From NCBI GenBank assembly GCA_001512485.1, contig LFRV01000087.1, positions 1 through 42,632 of the forward strand: DNA of 42,632 bases, written 5' to 3'. Positions 1-7,581 of the stretch are shown here, one piece after another. This stretch comes from Clostridiales bacterium DTU069 (GTDB lineage: Bacteria; Bacillota; Clostridia; DSM-8532). The position numbers and the translations under genes are program-made. Every line of letters begins with the position of its first letter. Within the stretch, counting starts at the first letter, position 1. A model generated the notes under the pieces. It saw only the letters and a program-made list of their open reading frames with translations. It was not told the DNA's origin and made no database searches.

Positions 1-245
1 TCCATTTTATGCAGGGTTTTTTAAGTTCCGGAACGCTCGGTTTTCATTGTACCGAAAACAATCATGCTCATAGCCGTTATAGTATAACTTTAGGGTTAAG
101 CTGTAAATGTGTAAATTATTTTATAAAATTAGCGTTAAAAAGCTTTAAACAGTAAACTGTTTAATATCAGGATAAACAGATATGTGTTAATATGATGATA
201 CCAACCTGCATACGTATGTAGAATATTATTTTAAGGAGGAGCACC
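1..245. other. Upstream region of the first transporter cluster
   Basis: No gene is seen here. The stretch is AT-rich, carries a 20-base perfect palindrome (145-164) and a 10-base palindrome CATACGTATG (209-218), and ends in the strong ribosome-binding site TAAGGAGGA (232-240) of the binding-protein gene. I could not settle on a sigma-A promoter. Control of the downstream transporter probably lies here, but that is inference from position. Confidence 0.5.
145..164. promoter_or_regulatory. Perfect palindrome, possible operator
   Basis: TTAAACAGT, a two-base spacer AA, then ACTGTTTAA: nine paired bases on each side, about 80 bases upstream of the start of the solute-binding protein. Size and symmetry suit a dimeric repressor such as a LacI- or GntR-family protein. 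No such regulator is encoded next to it, so the partner is unknown. Confidence 0.4.
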
Positions 246-1955
246 ATGAAGACAGTATTTGCAATTGTTTTGACTTTGTCTATGTTATTTGGTATCATGA
301 CTGGCTGTGGCAGTAGTCAGGAGCCTGTGACGCCCCCCGACGGAAGTGCTTCACAGGGCGGAACAGTTGTTGAATCCGGTACTGACAGTGGTATACCAAA
401 GCATCTTGCTGAAATAGGGTATCAACCTACTGGTTATCCCGTTGTCACTAAACCAATTACATTTACACTTGCAGGCATTACAAACCCGGTTTACCTTGGC
501 ACTGCGGAGGATTGGAAAAAAAACAAATTCTGGATTCGCATGGAAGAAATGACTAATGTTAAATTTGATTTTATTAAGGTTATTTCACCGGAAGCATGGG
601 AAGAACAGAAAAGCATCATGATGGCATCTCAAGATCTACCTGACGTTTTTTTCCAATGTAAGTTCAGCAAACAGGAAGAACAGAAATTTGGAGGACAAGG
701 CCTCCTTATGGACATAAAACCTTATATAACCGAGGAATATATCCCTAATCTTGTGGCACTTGATAAACAGTACCCCGGTCTTCTTAAAGAAATCACAACT
801 CCGACAGGCGCAATATATTCTTTGCCGGAGATTACGGCTCTTCTTCCAAAAAGGGCAGCTGAGAATATTACAGTAAATAAGACATGGTGTAAAATTCTTG
901 GAATTGATCTGCCAACTGATACCGAGTCTTTCTATCAAATGCTTAAAGCTTTTAAAACCGGCGACCCTAACCAGAATGGCAAACCGGATGAAATACCAAT
1001 GTGTGTTGCGGGTATGAGCCAGCTTAAGTTCTTCACTACCATGTTTGGCTATATCTATGGAGAAAATGGAATGTTTGCCGATGACGAAAACCAAAACATC
1101 ATATATGTTCCTACAACGCCGGAGTATAAAGAATATTTAAAATATTTCCAAAAGTTATATGCAGAAGGATTAATGGATCCTGATACTTTTGCATTAACAA
1201 CCAATGATGTAAAGGCAAAAGGCAGTGCTAAAGACCCTCTTCTTGGAGTTATTTACACACGTTCTGCACGCACAGTTGTTGATGGACTTTCTCAGCTTCA
1301 CCCTGATGGCGATATTGGAAATGTTGATCATATAAGATTAAACGACTATGAATATGTTGTTCTTAAGGCTGCAAACGGAAAACAGTATTGTCCGGCAAAT
1401 TCTAACCTTGCTACTACAGGACGGTGTGTTGTTACCAGCAAATGTAAATACCCTGAAGTATTCATGCGCTGGATGGATTACCTTTATACGCAGGAAGGCG
1501 GAACAGCCGTTTGGATGGGCAGAGAAGGAAAAGAATTTAAGATTGAGGATGGCGTGCTGAAATGGCTGAATGAGGATGGAACAGTTGCATCAGACGATAA
1601 AATGCTGGATATCAGAAAAAAGGCAGCAATTCAGATGGGAGGAAACCAGCCTGGACTGCGCCCTGATGTAGTTTTGAAAATGGAACTTGAACTTGTTAGA
1701 ATGCAGGAAGTTGTTTCAGACTATATACGTCCCGCCATGCCGTCGTTCTACTTTGAGGATTCTCAGGTATCAGAGCTTACTGCTCTTACAGCGGATTTAA
1801 ACCCATACATCGAACAATTTGCAGCAAATGCTATTACCGGCAATATTGATATAGACAAGGAATGGGATACTTTCCAGAATACTATACAACAAATGGGCGG
1901 CGAAAGGCTGCGTTTAATTTATCAAGCCTGCCTTGATAGGTATATGGGCAAATAA
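246..1955 (+). CDS. Extracellular solute-binding lipoprotein, LplA/YtcQ-like
   Basis: This is the substrate-binding protein of an ABC importer, anchored to the outer face of the membrane. The 569-residue product starts with a hydrophobic signal peptide and a lipobox ending in Gly-Cys (Cys21). A Ser/Gly/Thr-rich linker to about residue 50 follows, then a large two-lobed binding domain of the kind paired with LplB/YtcP permeases. The start is fixed by TAAGGAGGA five bases upstream of ATG. The two permeases lie downstream at 4039 and 5053, but two dehydratase-like genes stand between, which is unusual. The family usually binds oligosaccharides or lipo-oligosaccharides; the real ligand cannot be read from the sequence. 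A hairpin just after the stop may reduce read-through, so that the binding protein is made in excess over the permeases. Confidence 0.9.
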   Translation: MKTVFAIVLTLSMLFGIMTGCGSSQEPVTPPDGSASQGGTVVESGTDSGIPKHLAEIGYQPTGYPVVTKPITFTLAGITNPVYLGTAEDWKKNKFWIRMEEMTNVKFDFIKVISPEAWEEQKSIMMASQDLPDVFFQCKFSKQEEQKFGGQGLLMDIKPYITEEYIPNLVALDKQYPGLLKEITTPTGAIYSLPEITALLPKRAAENITVNKTWCKILGIDLPTDTESFYQMLKAFKTGDPNQNGKPDEIPMCVAGMSQLKFFTTMFGYIYGENGMFADDENQNIIYVPTTPEYKEYLKYFQKLYAEGLMDPDTFALTTNDVKAKGSAKDPLLGVIYTRSARTVVDGLSQLHPDGDIGNVDHIRLNDYEYVVLKAANGKQYCPANSNLATTGRCVVTSKCKYPEVFMRWMDYLYTQEGGTAVWMGREGKEFKIEDGVLKWLNEDGTVASDDKMLDIRKKAAIQMGGNQPGLRPDVVLKMELELVRMQEVVSDYIRPAMPSFYFEDSQVSELTALTADLNPYIEQFAANAITGNIDIDKEWDTFQNTIQQMGGERLRLIYQACLDRYMGK

Positions 1956-1962
1956 AAATAGA

Positions 1963-1999
1963 AGGATGTGGGAATGGACGCATTCCATTCTCACATCCT
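1963..1999 (+). terminator. Stem-loop after the binding-protein gene
   Basis: A 15-pair stem with one G-T pair: arms 1963-1977 and 1985-1999, with a 7-base loop. The following tract (AATAACCTTATTTT) is only moderately T-rich, so this may be a partial terminator or an mRNA-stabilising 3' structure rather than a complete stop. Position after the binding protein and before the rest of the cluster fits differential expression within an ABC operon. Confidence 0.55.
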
Positions 2000-2225
2000 A
2001 ATAACCTTATTTTAACAGTCTTAGATTAGTAGTTGGCTGATAAGTGATAAGATTTAATCGGTTAAAGGTCCGTTGTAATTTTTCGTTATATTCATTCTGC
2101 CTGTCACACTTTAATAGGAGTTTTCTATGAAATCCTCGCTGCATTATACATGTTTTACCCTTTATAAGCGGCCTGACATAAATCTTATTGCTTATGAATA
2201 GACTGCGGAGTATTAAGGAGTAAAT
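2000..2225 (+). other. Spacer before the LeuC-like gene
   Basis: About 225 bases without a convincing gene. It ends in AAGGAG (2215-2220), the ribosome-binding site of the LeuC-like gene. A separate promoter for the dehydratase and permease genes could sit here, but I found no clear pair of -35 and -10 boxes. Confidence 0.4.
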
Positions 2226-3494
2226 ATGAAAAGTACGATATGTCAGAGAATTCTTCAAAAGCACTGTTCGGGTAAACCGTTAAAAGTAGGCGACATAATC
2301 TTTGCGGATGTAGATCTGATAATGGCTACGGATGGGTTTGCCGGAATTATACGGCAAATAAATAAATTGGGTTTGGAGCCTAAATACCTTGATCGATTTG
2401 TTGCAGTTGTTGATCACCATGTTCCTGCGAACACAGCCCAGGCGGCAAATACTGCATACGCCGGCAGGCAGTTTGCCCTAGCAAGCGGAATGAAGTATTA
2501 CTTTGATGTTGGGCGGGGTGGAATAGGGCACCATGTAATCCCGGAGGCCGGGCTTTGTAAACCTGGTCAGTTAATTATTGGCGCAGATAGCCACTCATGC
2601 ACGTACGGCGCATTTGGTGCTTTTGCTACAGGTATAGGTGGGGCTGATGCTGCAGTTGCGATAGCAACCGGTAAGTTGTGGTTTAAGGTCCCGGAAGCTT
2701 ACAAAATTGTGTTTACAGGTAAAAAAGGACCCTATATTCAGGGAAAAGATTTGATTCTTTTGCTTATTTCCATGTTAGGTGTGGACGGAGCAGTCTATAA
2801 AGCGCTGGAATTTACCGGTGACGCAATTGAAGATCTTAATATATCCGATAGAATTACAATAAGCAATATGGTTGTAGAGATGGGAGCAAAAGCGGGTATT
2901 TTTGAAACCGATGAAGTGACCAGGGATTACTTTTTAAATACACATAATTATATTATTCCTGAACAGGACTTTTATAAAGCAGGAGAAGACGAAGCATATG
3001 AGAAGGTCATCAACATTGACATATCTTCACTGGAACCTCTCGTGGCATTACCGGATCTGCCATCGAATGCAGCATCTGCGAAAGAATGCAAGGGTATCAA
3101 GGTAAATCAGGCATTTATAGGGTCATGTACCAATGGACGTATTGAAGATATGCGAATGGCGGCAGACATTATTCGAGGCAGAAAAGTCCACAGGAATGTT
3201 CGCCTGATTGTTCTTCCTGGAACGCAAAAAATAATGAAACAAATGATAAAAGAGGGTATATTTGATATTTTCATTGATGCCGGTGCTATTGTTGGACCGC
3301 CGACATGCGGTCCCTGCGCAGGTGTTCATATGGGGCTTCTTGCTGACGGAGAGAACTGCATATCAACCAGCAACCGTAATTTTGTTGGAAGAATGGGCTC
3401 TCCAAAGGCCGGTATTTATCTTGCCAACCCGGCAGTAGTTGCCGCTTCAGCAATAAAAGGGGAAATATGCCATCCGGAGGAGGTTGTACTATAG
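2226..3494 (+). CDS. LeuC-like aconitase-family dehydratase, large subunit
   Basis: This is the large [4Fe-4S] subunit of a two-subunit hydro-lyase of the 3-isopropylmalate dehydratase / homoaconitase / 2,3-dimethylmalate dehydratase group. These enzymes move a hydroxyl group within a branched malate-like acid by dehydration and rehydration. The 422-residue length is typical of the shorter LeuC2-type subunits. The three cluster cysteines are present: Cys301 in GSCTNGR, and Cys361 and Cys364 in PTCGPC. The motifs GADSHSCTYGA and STSNRNFVGRMG are also intact, so the protein looks active. AAGGAG precedes ATG at good spacing. The small subunit follows after one base. No leuA or leuB is in the window, and the pair sits inside an ABC-transporter cluster, so a catabolic substrate other than isopropylmalate is likely; this last point is inference. 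Confidence 0.88.
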   Translation: MKSTICQRILQKHCSGKPLKVGDIIFADVDLIMATDGFAGIIRQINKLGLEPKYLDRFVAVVDHHVPANTAQAANTAYAGRQFALASGMKYYFDVGRGGIGHHVIPEAGLCKPGQLIIGADSHSCTYGAFGAFATGIGGADAAVAIATGKLWFKVPEAYKIVFTGKKGPYIQGKDLILLLISMLGVDGAVYKALEFTGDAIEDLNISDRITISNMVVEMGAKAGIFETDEVTRDYFLNTHNYIIPEQDFYKAGEDEAYEKVINIDISSLEPLVALPDLPSNAASAKECKGIKVNQAFIGSCTNGRIEDMRMAADIIRGRKVHRNVRLIVLPGTQKIMKQMIKEGIFDIFIDAGAIVGPPTCGPCAGVHMGLLADGENCISTSNRNFVGRMGSPKAGIYLANPAVVAASAIKGEICHPEEVVL

Positions 3495-3495
3495 T

Positions 3496-3987
3496 ATGAA
3501 GCCAATAGAAGGAACAGTATTTAAATACGGTGATCATATTAATACGGATTTGATTATTCAAACTGCCCATCTAAGTGACGACCGTAATGAAATGGGGAAA
3601 TACTGTCTTGTTAATCTGGATCCTAATTTCCCTAAAAATGTTAAGCAGGGGGATATACTTGTGGCCGGCTATAATTTTGGCTGCGGCAGTACAAAAGCAG
3701 CTTCCCAGGCACTCTTGGGGGCTGGTATTGTCTGTGTTGTTGCGAAATCTTTCGGACGGATTTTTTTCAGAAATGCAATTAACTCAGGTCTTTTGGTTAT
3801 TGAAAGCAAAGAGTTTGTAGATTCGATAGAAACCAACGAACGGGCAAGAATCGATTTTGACAATGGTTATTGTGAAAACCTTTATAACGGTGTACGAATA
3901 CCAATTCCTCCCTATCCGCCGTTTATAAAAAAAATAATAGAGTGCGGCGGTATTATTAACATGATAAAAATCTATGGTATAGAATAA
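3496..3987 (+). CDS. LeuD-like dehydratase, small (swivel) subunit
   Basis: This is the small subunit that completes the active site of the LeuC-like protein. The 163-residue chain has the family marks GDHINTDLI near residues 12-20, NFGCGS at 60-65 and AKSFGRIFFRNAINSG further on. The substrate loop is altered: the usual SSREHA or SSREQA reads STKAAS (residues 65-70), so the substrate-contacting arginine is a lysine and the following Glu is Ala. This could mean a different substrate or weakened activity. The frame also opens at a TTG (3484), but that codon touches the Shine-Dalgarno GGAGGAGG (3476-3483). The ATG at 3496, one base after the leuC-like stop, is the better start, although its spacing of 12 bases is rather long. 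The two subunits are surely co-transcribed. Confidence 0.85.
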   Translation: MKPIEGTVFKYGDHINTDLIIQTAHLSDDRNEMGKYCLVNLDPNFPKNVKQGDILVAGYNFGCGSTKAASQALLGAGIVCVVAKSFGRIFFRNAINSGLLVIESKEFVDSIETNERARIDFDNGYCENLYNGVRIPIPPYPPFIKKIIECGGIINMIKIYGIE

Positions 3988-4038
3988 TAAAGGATTTCAG
4001 ACTATAGTTTGAGGTTTTAAACGGAGGTTTATATTTCA

Positions 4039-5022
4039 ATGAATGTCAGAAAAACAGAACAAAAAACATCGGCATATAGCAAAGTTCTTTCCAAGGGCAA
4101 AAAAAGCTATATTGGTGAGGTGGGCAGGAACATAATTGAGCATTGGCAACTTTATTTGTTAATTACACCCACATTGATATTTTTCATAGTTTTTAACTAT
4201 TTGCCGATGTATGGGGTTCAGCTGGCTTTTAAAGAGTTTATACATATTAAGGGCATCATGGGCAGTCCATGGGTAGGTCTGAGAAATTTTGAGAGGTTTT
4301 TCTCCGGGTATAATGCATGGGCTTTAATAAAAAATACGCTGGGCATAAGCTTTTATCAGATACTGGCTGGTTTTCCAATACCAATAATTTTTGCCCTTAT
4401 GCTTAATGAAGTTTTAAACAAGCATTATAAGAAGCTTGTCCAGCTTGTGTCATATGCTCCGCATTTTATTTCAATTGTCGTTGTAGTGGGCATGCTTGAT
4501 ATATTCTTCTCTCAAAGTAACGGCTTTGTTAATATAATTTTAACCAAAGTTTTTGGCCTGGAAAAGGGAATTCCGTTTCTTGTCTCAAATAGTTGGTTTA
4601 AAACCATGTATGTTTTTTCCGGTGTATGGCAAAATGCCGGTTACAGCGCAATTATTTACATTGCGGCTCTTTCAGGTGTTGATCCGCAGCTGGTAGATTC
4701 AGCCATTGTCGATGGAGCCTCAAAAATTCGAAGAATATGGCACATACAAATTCCGACAATTTTACCGACGGCTGTCATATTACTCATTCTTGAATCCGGC
4801 AATATAATGAAAGTAGGGTTTGAAAAAGTACTTCTGATGCAAAATCCGCTTAATATGCAATCATCCGATATTATTTCCACTTATGTTTATCGGATGGGCC
4901 TTTTGGGATCGGATTTCAGTTTTGCAACAGCAGTGGATCTTTTCAATTCGGTTGTTAGCTGTATATTGCTTGTCTTTGTAAACAATTTTGCGAAAAGAGT
5001 TAGTTCAAACAGCCTTTGGTAG
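4039..5022 (+). CDS. ABC transporter permease, LplB/YteP-like
   Basis: This is one of two membrane subunits of the importer served by the binding protein at 246. The 327-residue chain has a basic cytoplasmic N-terminus of about 35 residues and then about six hydrophobic segments, the first around residues 37-57. The cytoplasmic EAA loop that contacts the ATPase is visible as VDGASKIRRIWHIQIP (near residues 225-240). GGAGG lies upstream of ATG. No ATPase gene is present in the window. That is normal for this transporter class, which commonly shares a general MsmX-type ATPase encoded elsewhere. The gene lies 51 bases after the LeuD-like gene, in the same direction and probably on the same transcript. 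Confidence 0.9.
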   Translation: MNVRKTEQKTSAYSKVLSKGKKSYIGEVGRNIIEHWQLYLLITPTLIFFIVFNYLPMYGVQLAFKEFIHIKGIMGSPWVGLRNFERFFSGYNAWALIKNTLGISFYQILAGFPIPIIFALMLNEVLNKHYKKLVQLVSYAPHFISIVVVVGMLDIFFSQSNGFVNIILTKVFGLEKGIPFLVSNSWFKTMYVFSGVWQNAGYSAIIYIAALSGVDPQLVDSAIVDGASKIRRIWHIQIPTILPTAVILLILESGNIMKVGFEKVLLMQNPLNMQSSDIISTYVYRMGLLGSDFSFATAVDLFNSVVSCILLVFVNNFAKRVSSNSLW

Positions 5023-5052
5023 AACATAAAAAAAATGAAAAATGGATGAAAG

Positions 5053-5973
5053 ATGATGCTTATGCGAGAAAAGAAAGTAAAAATGCTGGCTGAAACAAGG
5101 GGAGATAAAATCTTCGATATTTTTATCAACGTAATTATGGGTTTCATTCTTCTTATTTATATATACCCGTTAATTTTTATTATATCGGCGTCAGTAAGTG
5201 ATCCTAATACTGTGCTTCGAGGAGAAATGTGGCTTTTTCCAAAGGGTTTTACATTAATGGGATATAAGCACATTCTGCAGTACAAAGAGATATGGACCGG
5301 ATATTTAAACACTATAAAGATTGTGTTATTAGGTGTTCCTATTGCGATGTCTTTGACTATATCTGCAGGCTATGTATTATCACGTAAAGAATTTAAACTG
5401 AGAAATTTATATATGGGAATATTCGTATTTACCATGTTCTTTAACGGAGGCTTGATACCGACATACCTGGTAATAAAACAGCTTAATATGCTTGATACAA
5501 TTTGGGCGCTTATCCTGCCAAACGCAATTACAATGTATTATGTAATTATAGTGCGGACCTACTACAATACAAATATTCCTGAGGAATTGCATGAGGCCGG
5601 AGTAATAGACGGGTGCTCGGATATAAGGTTTTTAACCAGTGTTGCGCTCCCTCTTGCAAAACCAATTACTGCCGTTATGGCGCTATTTTACATGGTGGAT
5701 CGCTGGAATATGTACTTTAGACCGTTGATATATCTGTCAGACAGGAAACTATATCCGCTGCAGCTTATTCTTCGGGAAATCGTAGCCAGCAGTAATATGA
5801 CACCGGAAATGTTGGAAGGGTTTGAACCTTCTGAGTATGCAATAATGGTACAGATAAGCAATCTTATGAAATACGGTGTACTTATTGTAGCCAGTCTGCC
5901 GGTTCTTTTAATTTATCCGTTTGTTCAGAAGTATTTTGTCCAGGGAATAATGATTGGCGCATTGAAAGGGTAG
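5053..5973 (+). CDS. ABC transporter permease, LplC/YtcP-like
   Basis: This is the second permease of the first importer. The 306-residue chain has about six membrane segments, starting near residue 25, and an EAA loop with EAGVIDGCSDIRF (near residues 178-190). The C-terminus ends in QGIMIGALKG, typical of YtcP-like proteins. Three in-frame ATG codons lie close together (5053, 5056, 5062) and none has a strong Shine-Dalgarno sequence, so the exact start is uncertain within three residues and translation may depend on the upstream permease, 30 bases away. The gene closes the cluster. A large inverted repeat follows at 6001-6045. Confidence 0.9.
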   Translation: MMLMREKKVKMLAETRGDKIFDIFINVIMGFILLIYIYPLIFIISASVSDPNTVLRGEMWLFPKGFTLMGYKHILQYKEIWTGYLNTIKIVLLGVPIAMSLTISAGYVLSRKEFKLRNLYMGIFVFTMFFNGGLIPTYLVIKQLNMLDTIWALILPNAITMYYVIIVRTYYNTNIPEELHEAGVIDGCSDIRFLTSVALPLAKPITAVMALFYMVDRWNMYFRPLIYLSDRKLYPLQLILREIVASSNMTPEMLEGFEPSEYAIMVQISNLMKYGVLIVASLPVLLIYPFVQKYFVQGIMIGALKG

Positions 5974-6000
5974 TGTGACGTTACTATCCATATGTCACAG

Positions 6001-6045
6001 GTTAAATTGCTGTTACTTCCTGCTCAAAAGTAACAGCAATTTAAC
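6001..6045 (+). terminator. 18-bp perfect inverted repeat after the permease
   Basis: Arms 6001-6018 and 6028-6045 pair perfectly around a 9-base loop. It directly follows the last gene of the transporter cluster, so it is probably its 3' end structure. No T-tract follows, so intrinsic termination is not assured and it may protect the mRNA end instead. A smaller repeat, TGTGAC...GTCACA (5974-5999), lies just before it. Confidence 0.55.
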
Positions 6046-6140
6046 ATCAATTGGTCAACCTTCATAACGAATCGCATATTATGTAATAGGATTATTTAAA
6101 CTTCATTTATGCACTGTTTTAATGGTAAGGAGAATAATAT

Positions 6141-6596
6141 ATGGATAAAGGTTGCAAGATAAATATTGAACAAACTATTACAAAGCCGACAGTTCCTCCA
6201 AACGGTAATGGCAACAACCAAATTTGCTGCCCGTGTATAGCCAGATCTGTATCAAGCATAGAGCTAGAGCCTGAAGGCGGAACTATTGCAGTACCCATTC
6301 CCGCGAATGCCTGTATCACACAAATATTTGCTTCAGCGGAGACAATACAGGCACAGTTGCTTTATATAGAGGTTGAGGTCAGGAATATTGGGCCGTCCTT
6401 GTACCTTCACCGCATTCCGGCAAATACTGAAGGGACGTTTGCCGTTTTTGAAGTTACTTTTTCGCATCCTTTATGCGTCGGTGATATCGACAGCGCTGTT
6501 CGAGCGAACTTCATAAGGCTCGGCGATCCATTCAACGGATCTTTATCGGTGTTATACTGCGAGAATTGCTGTCAGCAAACCGAGGCAAACGGCTGA
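6141..6596 (+). CDS. Uncharacterised cysteine-rich protein
   Basis: I do not recognise the family. The 151-residue product has no signal peptide or membrane segment. It has a cysteine near the N-terminus (Cys5), a CCPC cluster near residues 30-33, further single cysteines and a YCENCC cluster close to the C-terminus. Between them is a region rich in beta-forming residues (for example SIELEPEGGTIAVPIPA) that could be a compact sandwich. The start is supported by AAGGAG eight bases before ATG. The protein stands alone between the transporter cluster and bioY. Paired cysteine clusters at both ends suggest metal binding or disulfide cross-linking. In a sporeformer, a spore-coat or exosporium component is one possibility, but nothing in the sequence proves that. 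Confidence 0.7.
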   Translation: MDKGCKINIEQTITKPTVPPNGNGNNQICCPCIARSVSSIELEPEGGTIAVPIPANACITQIFASAETIQAQLLYIEVEVRNIGPSLYLHRIPANTEGTFAVFEVTFSHPLCVGDIDSAVRANFIRLGDPFNGSLSVLYCENCCQQTEANG

Positions 6597-6655
6597 ACGG
6601 GCTGTTGTATTCAGATACGGTACCCAAAAGTATGCTGTAGAGATATTCATATCCC

Positions 6656-6722
6656 GGGCCGCTCAGATATGGCATTCAGCCTTATAGCTTAGGAGATGCG
6701 CTTTGCAGATTTTGAGCGGCCC
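6656..6722 (+). terminator. GC-rich stem after the cysteine-rich gene
   Basis: GGGCCGCTCA (6656-6665) pairs perfectly with TGAGCGGCCC (6713-6722). The 47-base interior can itself fold. A weak AT-rich tract (TATTTATATT) follows. It is probably the terminator or 3' structure of the upstream gene. Confidence 0.45.
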
Positions 6723-6900
6723 TATTTATATTACCCGGACCATCCGCCTGCATATATTGTGTTTTGATTTATTTTAGCTCAATCAGCCGGCTTATTTTTC
6801 CCCGGTCTGACTTTACATTTCCAAGCTGCATTTCCGCTGAAGTTTCCTTTTACTGCATAAACAGCTCAAATAGTAAGATTTATATGGTTATTATCAGACT

Positions 6901-6934
6901 ATTGTCTACTTTTTAAATAAATACGGTTGACAAT
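6901..6934 (+). promoter_or_regulatory. BirA-type biotin operator
   Basis: ATTGTCTAC (6901-6909) and GTTGACAAT (6926-6934) form an inverted repeat with one mismatch and a 16-base spacer. Half-site sequence and spacing resemble the known BirA operators (TTGTnAAC, about 14-16 bases, GTTnACAA). The right half overlaps the -35 box of the bioY promoter, so bound BirA-biotinyl-AMP would block transcription. Identification rests on the match plus the downstream biotin transporter gene. Confidence 0.7.
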
Positions 6935-6955
6935 TGGCATTCTTTATTATATTCT
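6927..6955 (+). promoter_or_regulatory. Sigma-A promoter of bioY
   Basis: TTGACA (6927-6932), 17 bases, TATTCT (6950-6955). The -35 box matches the consensus fully. The predicted start lies near 6962, giving a leader of about 55 bases. Confidence 0.65.
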
Positions 6956-7017
6956 TAGTTTTGATTAGCGTGTGATGCCGTTAAGCTGTATTTTCCAATA
7001 ATGAAAGAGGGAATAGC

Positions 7018-7578
7018 ATGCGTAAAACTGAAATAAGAAACATTGTTCTTATCGCGCTTTTCGCGGCTCTTATGATTGTTGGGGCATATTTGAAAATACC
7101 AAACCCCTTTTTTCCTGTTTATTTTACGTTTCAAACAATTTTCAGCATCCTCGCCGGCCTTCTTATTGGTTCAAGGAAAGGCGCCATGTCGATGACGCTG
7201 TATATGGCAATGGGACTTGCGGGCTTGCCTGTATTCTCGACGCCCGCAGGCATTCATTACATACTTAACCCGACCTTCGGCTATATACTGGGTTTTATTG
7301 CCGCAGCCTGGGCTGTCGGAAAAATAAGCGAATTGTTTCCCGATTACACAATCGGTGCGGCTTTTCTTGCTTCCTCGGCAGGCATTTTGTCCATATACTT
7401 TTCCGGAACGTTGTATATGTATTTATTGAACATTTTTTACACCGGAACTCCTATAGGGTATTTTGGAATATTGTCCGGTATGGCGTTATATTTTATTAAA
7501 GACTTGATTTTAATTATACCTGCCGCCTTTTTGTCGGTACAAATACGCAAAAGGACAGCATTTGTGTACGGCAGTTAA
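7018..7578 (+). CDS. bioY: Biotin transporter substrate-binding subunit BioY
   Basis: BioY is the integral-membrane S component that captures biotin for an energy-coupling-factor (ECF) transporter. The 186-residue length and about six hydrophobic segments fit the family. The N-terminal helix carries the small-residue pattern ALFAALM, used by S components to contact the EcfT subunit, and the segment VYFTFQTIF is typical of BioY. AAAGAGGG lies upstream of ATG. No ecfA or ecfT is nearby, so the protein probably shares the housekeeping ECF module. The BirA-like operator and promoter upstream imply repression when biotin is plentiful. The gene stops three bases from the convergent methyltransferase gene, with no terminator I could identify between them. 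Confidence 0.93.
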   Translation: MRKTEIRNIVLIALFAALMIVGAYLKIPNPFFPVYFTFQTIFSILAGLLIGSRKGAMSMTLYMAMGLAGLPVFSTPAGIHYILNPTFGYILGFIAAAWAVGKISELFPDYTIGAAFLASSAGILSIYFSGTLYMYLLNIFYTGTPIGYFGILSGMALYFIKDLILIIPAAFLSVQIRKRTAFVYGS

Positions 7579-7581
7579 TGT

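Larger units (their letters stand above)
6597..7017 (+). other. Long spacer between the cysteine-rich gene and bioY
   Basis: 420 bases with no credible gene. It holds a GC-rich inverted repeat (6656-6722), then about 170 bases in which I see nothing, then the bioY control region with a BirA-like operator and a sigma-A promoter (6901-6955). Confidence 0.6.

Noticed and set aside
636-1094. A 152-residue - strand open frame inside the first binding-protein gene
   Set aside because: Shadow of a strong + strand gene; the translation resembles no protein domain.
3484-3495. TTG at 3484 as start of the LeuD-like gene
   Set aside because: It directly abuts the Shine-Dalgarno GGAGGAGG, leaving no spacing; ATG at 3496 gives the family's normal N-terminus.
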